Shown piece by piece: positions 63,590 to 64,000 of a stretch of DNA of 64,000 nucleotides. Source of the stretch: Strongylocentrotus purpuratus (lineage: Eukaryota > Echinodermata > Echinoidea > Camarodonta > Strongylocentrotidae); contig NW_022145615.1 of NCBI RefSeq assembly GCF_000002235.5, forward strand, positions 17,518,512 to 17,582,511, in the 5' to 3' direction. The notes beneath the pieces were generated by a model that was not told the origin of the DNA, searched no databases, and worked only from the letters and a program-made list of their open reading frames with translations. The translations under genes and the position numbers were made by a program. Each line of letters starts with the position of its first letter. The first letter of the stretch is position 1.

Positions 63590-64000
63590 GTTTGTCAGAT
63601 TCCAAAATAAACTCTCGCATCTATTTCACTTTCAGCTAGACATGTAATGTAATGTGTCACGTATGTATCTGTGTATGGAAAATGTGCATATTGTTTCATG
63701 ATGTATGAGATGGTGATCATGATGATGAGCTGGTGATCATGATGAGGAAATGGTGTCTCTTTCATCATTTTGTAATTCAATATCTGGTAGGATCAGATGG
63801 TAGCCTACTGTAGTAATTGCCAAGTTGTGCTGTCAATAATGGAAGATGGTGATGGTTTTGTATGAAAGTGAATGGTGTTGAAGATGGCCGATGATGGTGA
63901 TAATTTATTGCTCGTAAATCCACCATTGGCAAATGTGAAATGATGATTGATGGGATAGATATCTCCATCAAGGACAAAACAAATTTGATACAAGAATGGA
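63590..64000 (+). other. Probable intron 1 of the right-edge gene
   Basis: GAT/GATG-rich low-complexity sequence (about 63705-63960). No second exon was seen before the window ends. Confidence 0.45.

Overview
The window is animal nuclear DNA: AT-rich by eye, with intron-containing genes, GT-AG splice sites and dense small repeats. A deuterostome, most likely a sea urchin or another echinoderm, is the best guess. The main reason is an intact UBA6 gene, an E1 known from vertebrates and sea urchin but absent from insects and nematodes. The abundant snap-back elements and the ATT-tailed short repeats agree with this. The species cannot be fixed from sequence alone.

Layout. (1) 1022-3923, minus: the first three coding exons of CCNB1IP1/HEI10, a meiotic RING E3 ligase; the gene runs off the left edge. 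(2) 6834-11444, plus: a four-coding-exon cyclophilin with a signal peptide (PPIB/PPIC type), with a TATA promoter and a likely noncoding first exon. (3) 11450-16633: intergenic, repeat-filled, between convergent genes. (4) 16634-46792, minus: complete UBA6 in 27 exons. I joined every exon by frame, giving 3141 coding bases and 1046 residues. (5) 46900-51828: intergenic, with a hAT-like element and microsatellites. (6) 51829-58980, minus: an eight-exon gene for a 390-residue membrane-anchored protein. It has a signal peptide, a divergent SRCR-like module, a WSC domain, a CUB domain, a Ser/Thr/Pro stalk and a hydrophobic C-terminus. The WSC-CUB order is that of Kremen, but there is no kringle. 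(7) 63448-63589, plus: the first coding exon of an unidentified gene, divergent from gene 6 and cut by the right edge.

The genes form no operon. A ubiquitin/UBL E1 (UBA6) and a RING E3 (HEI10) lie about 13 kb apart at their nearest coding ends, on the same strand, with the cyclophilin gene between them on the other strand. Nothing shows that they are co-regulated.

Much of the rest is mobile DNA: tRNA-headed SINEs, other short interspersed families, LINE 3' ends, TTAA-flanked elements, many foldback MITEs, a minisatellite carrying perfect AGGTCA DR1 motifs, and long GA/CT, CA, TA and CAC microsatellites. Several insertions touch UBA6 splice sites. In one, a SINE insertion appears to have copied the exon 11 splice donor in its target-site duplication. 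In another, half of the exon carrying the catalytic cysteine has been tandemly duplicated and then frameshifted.
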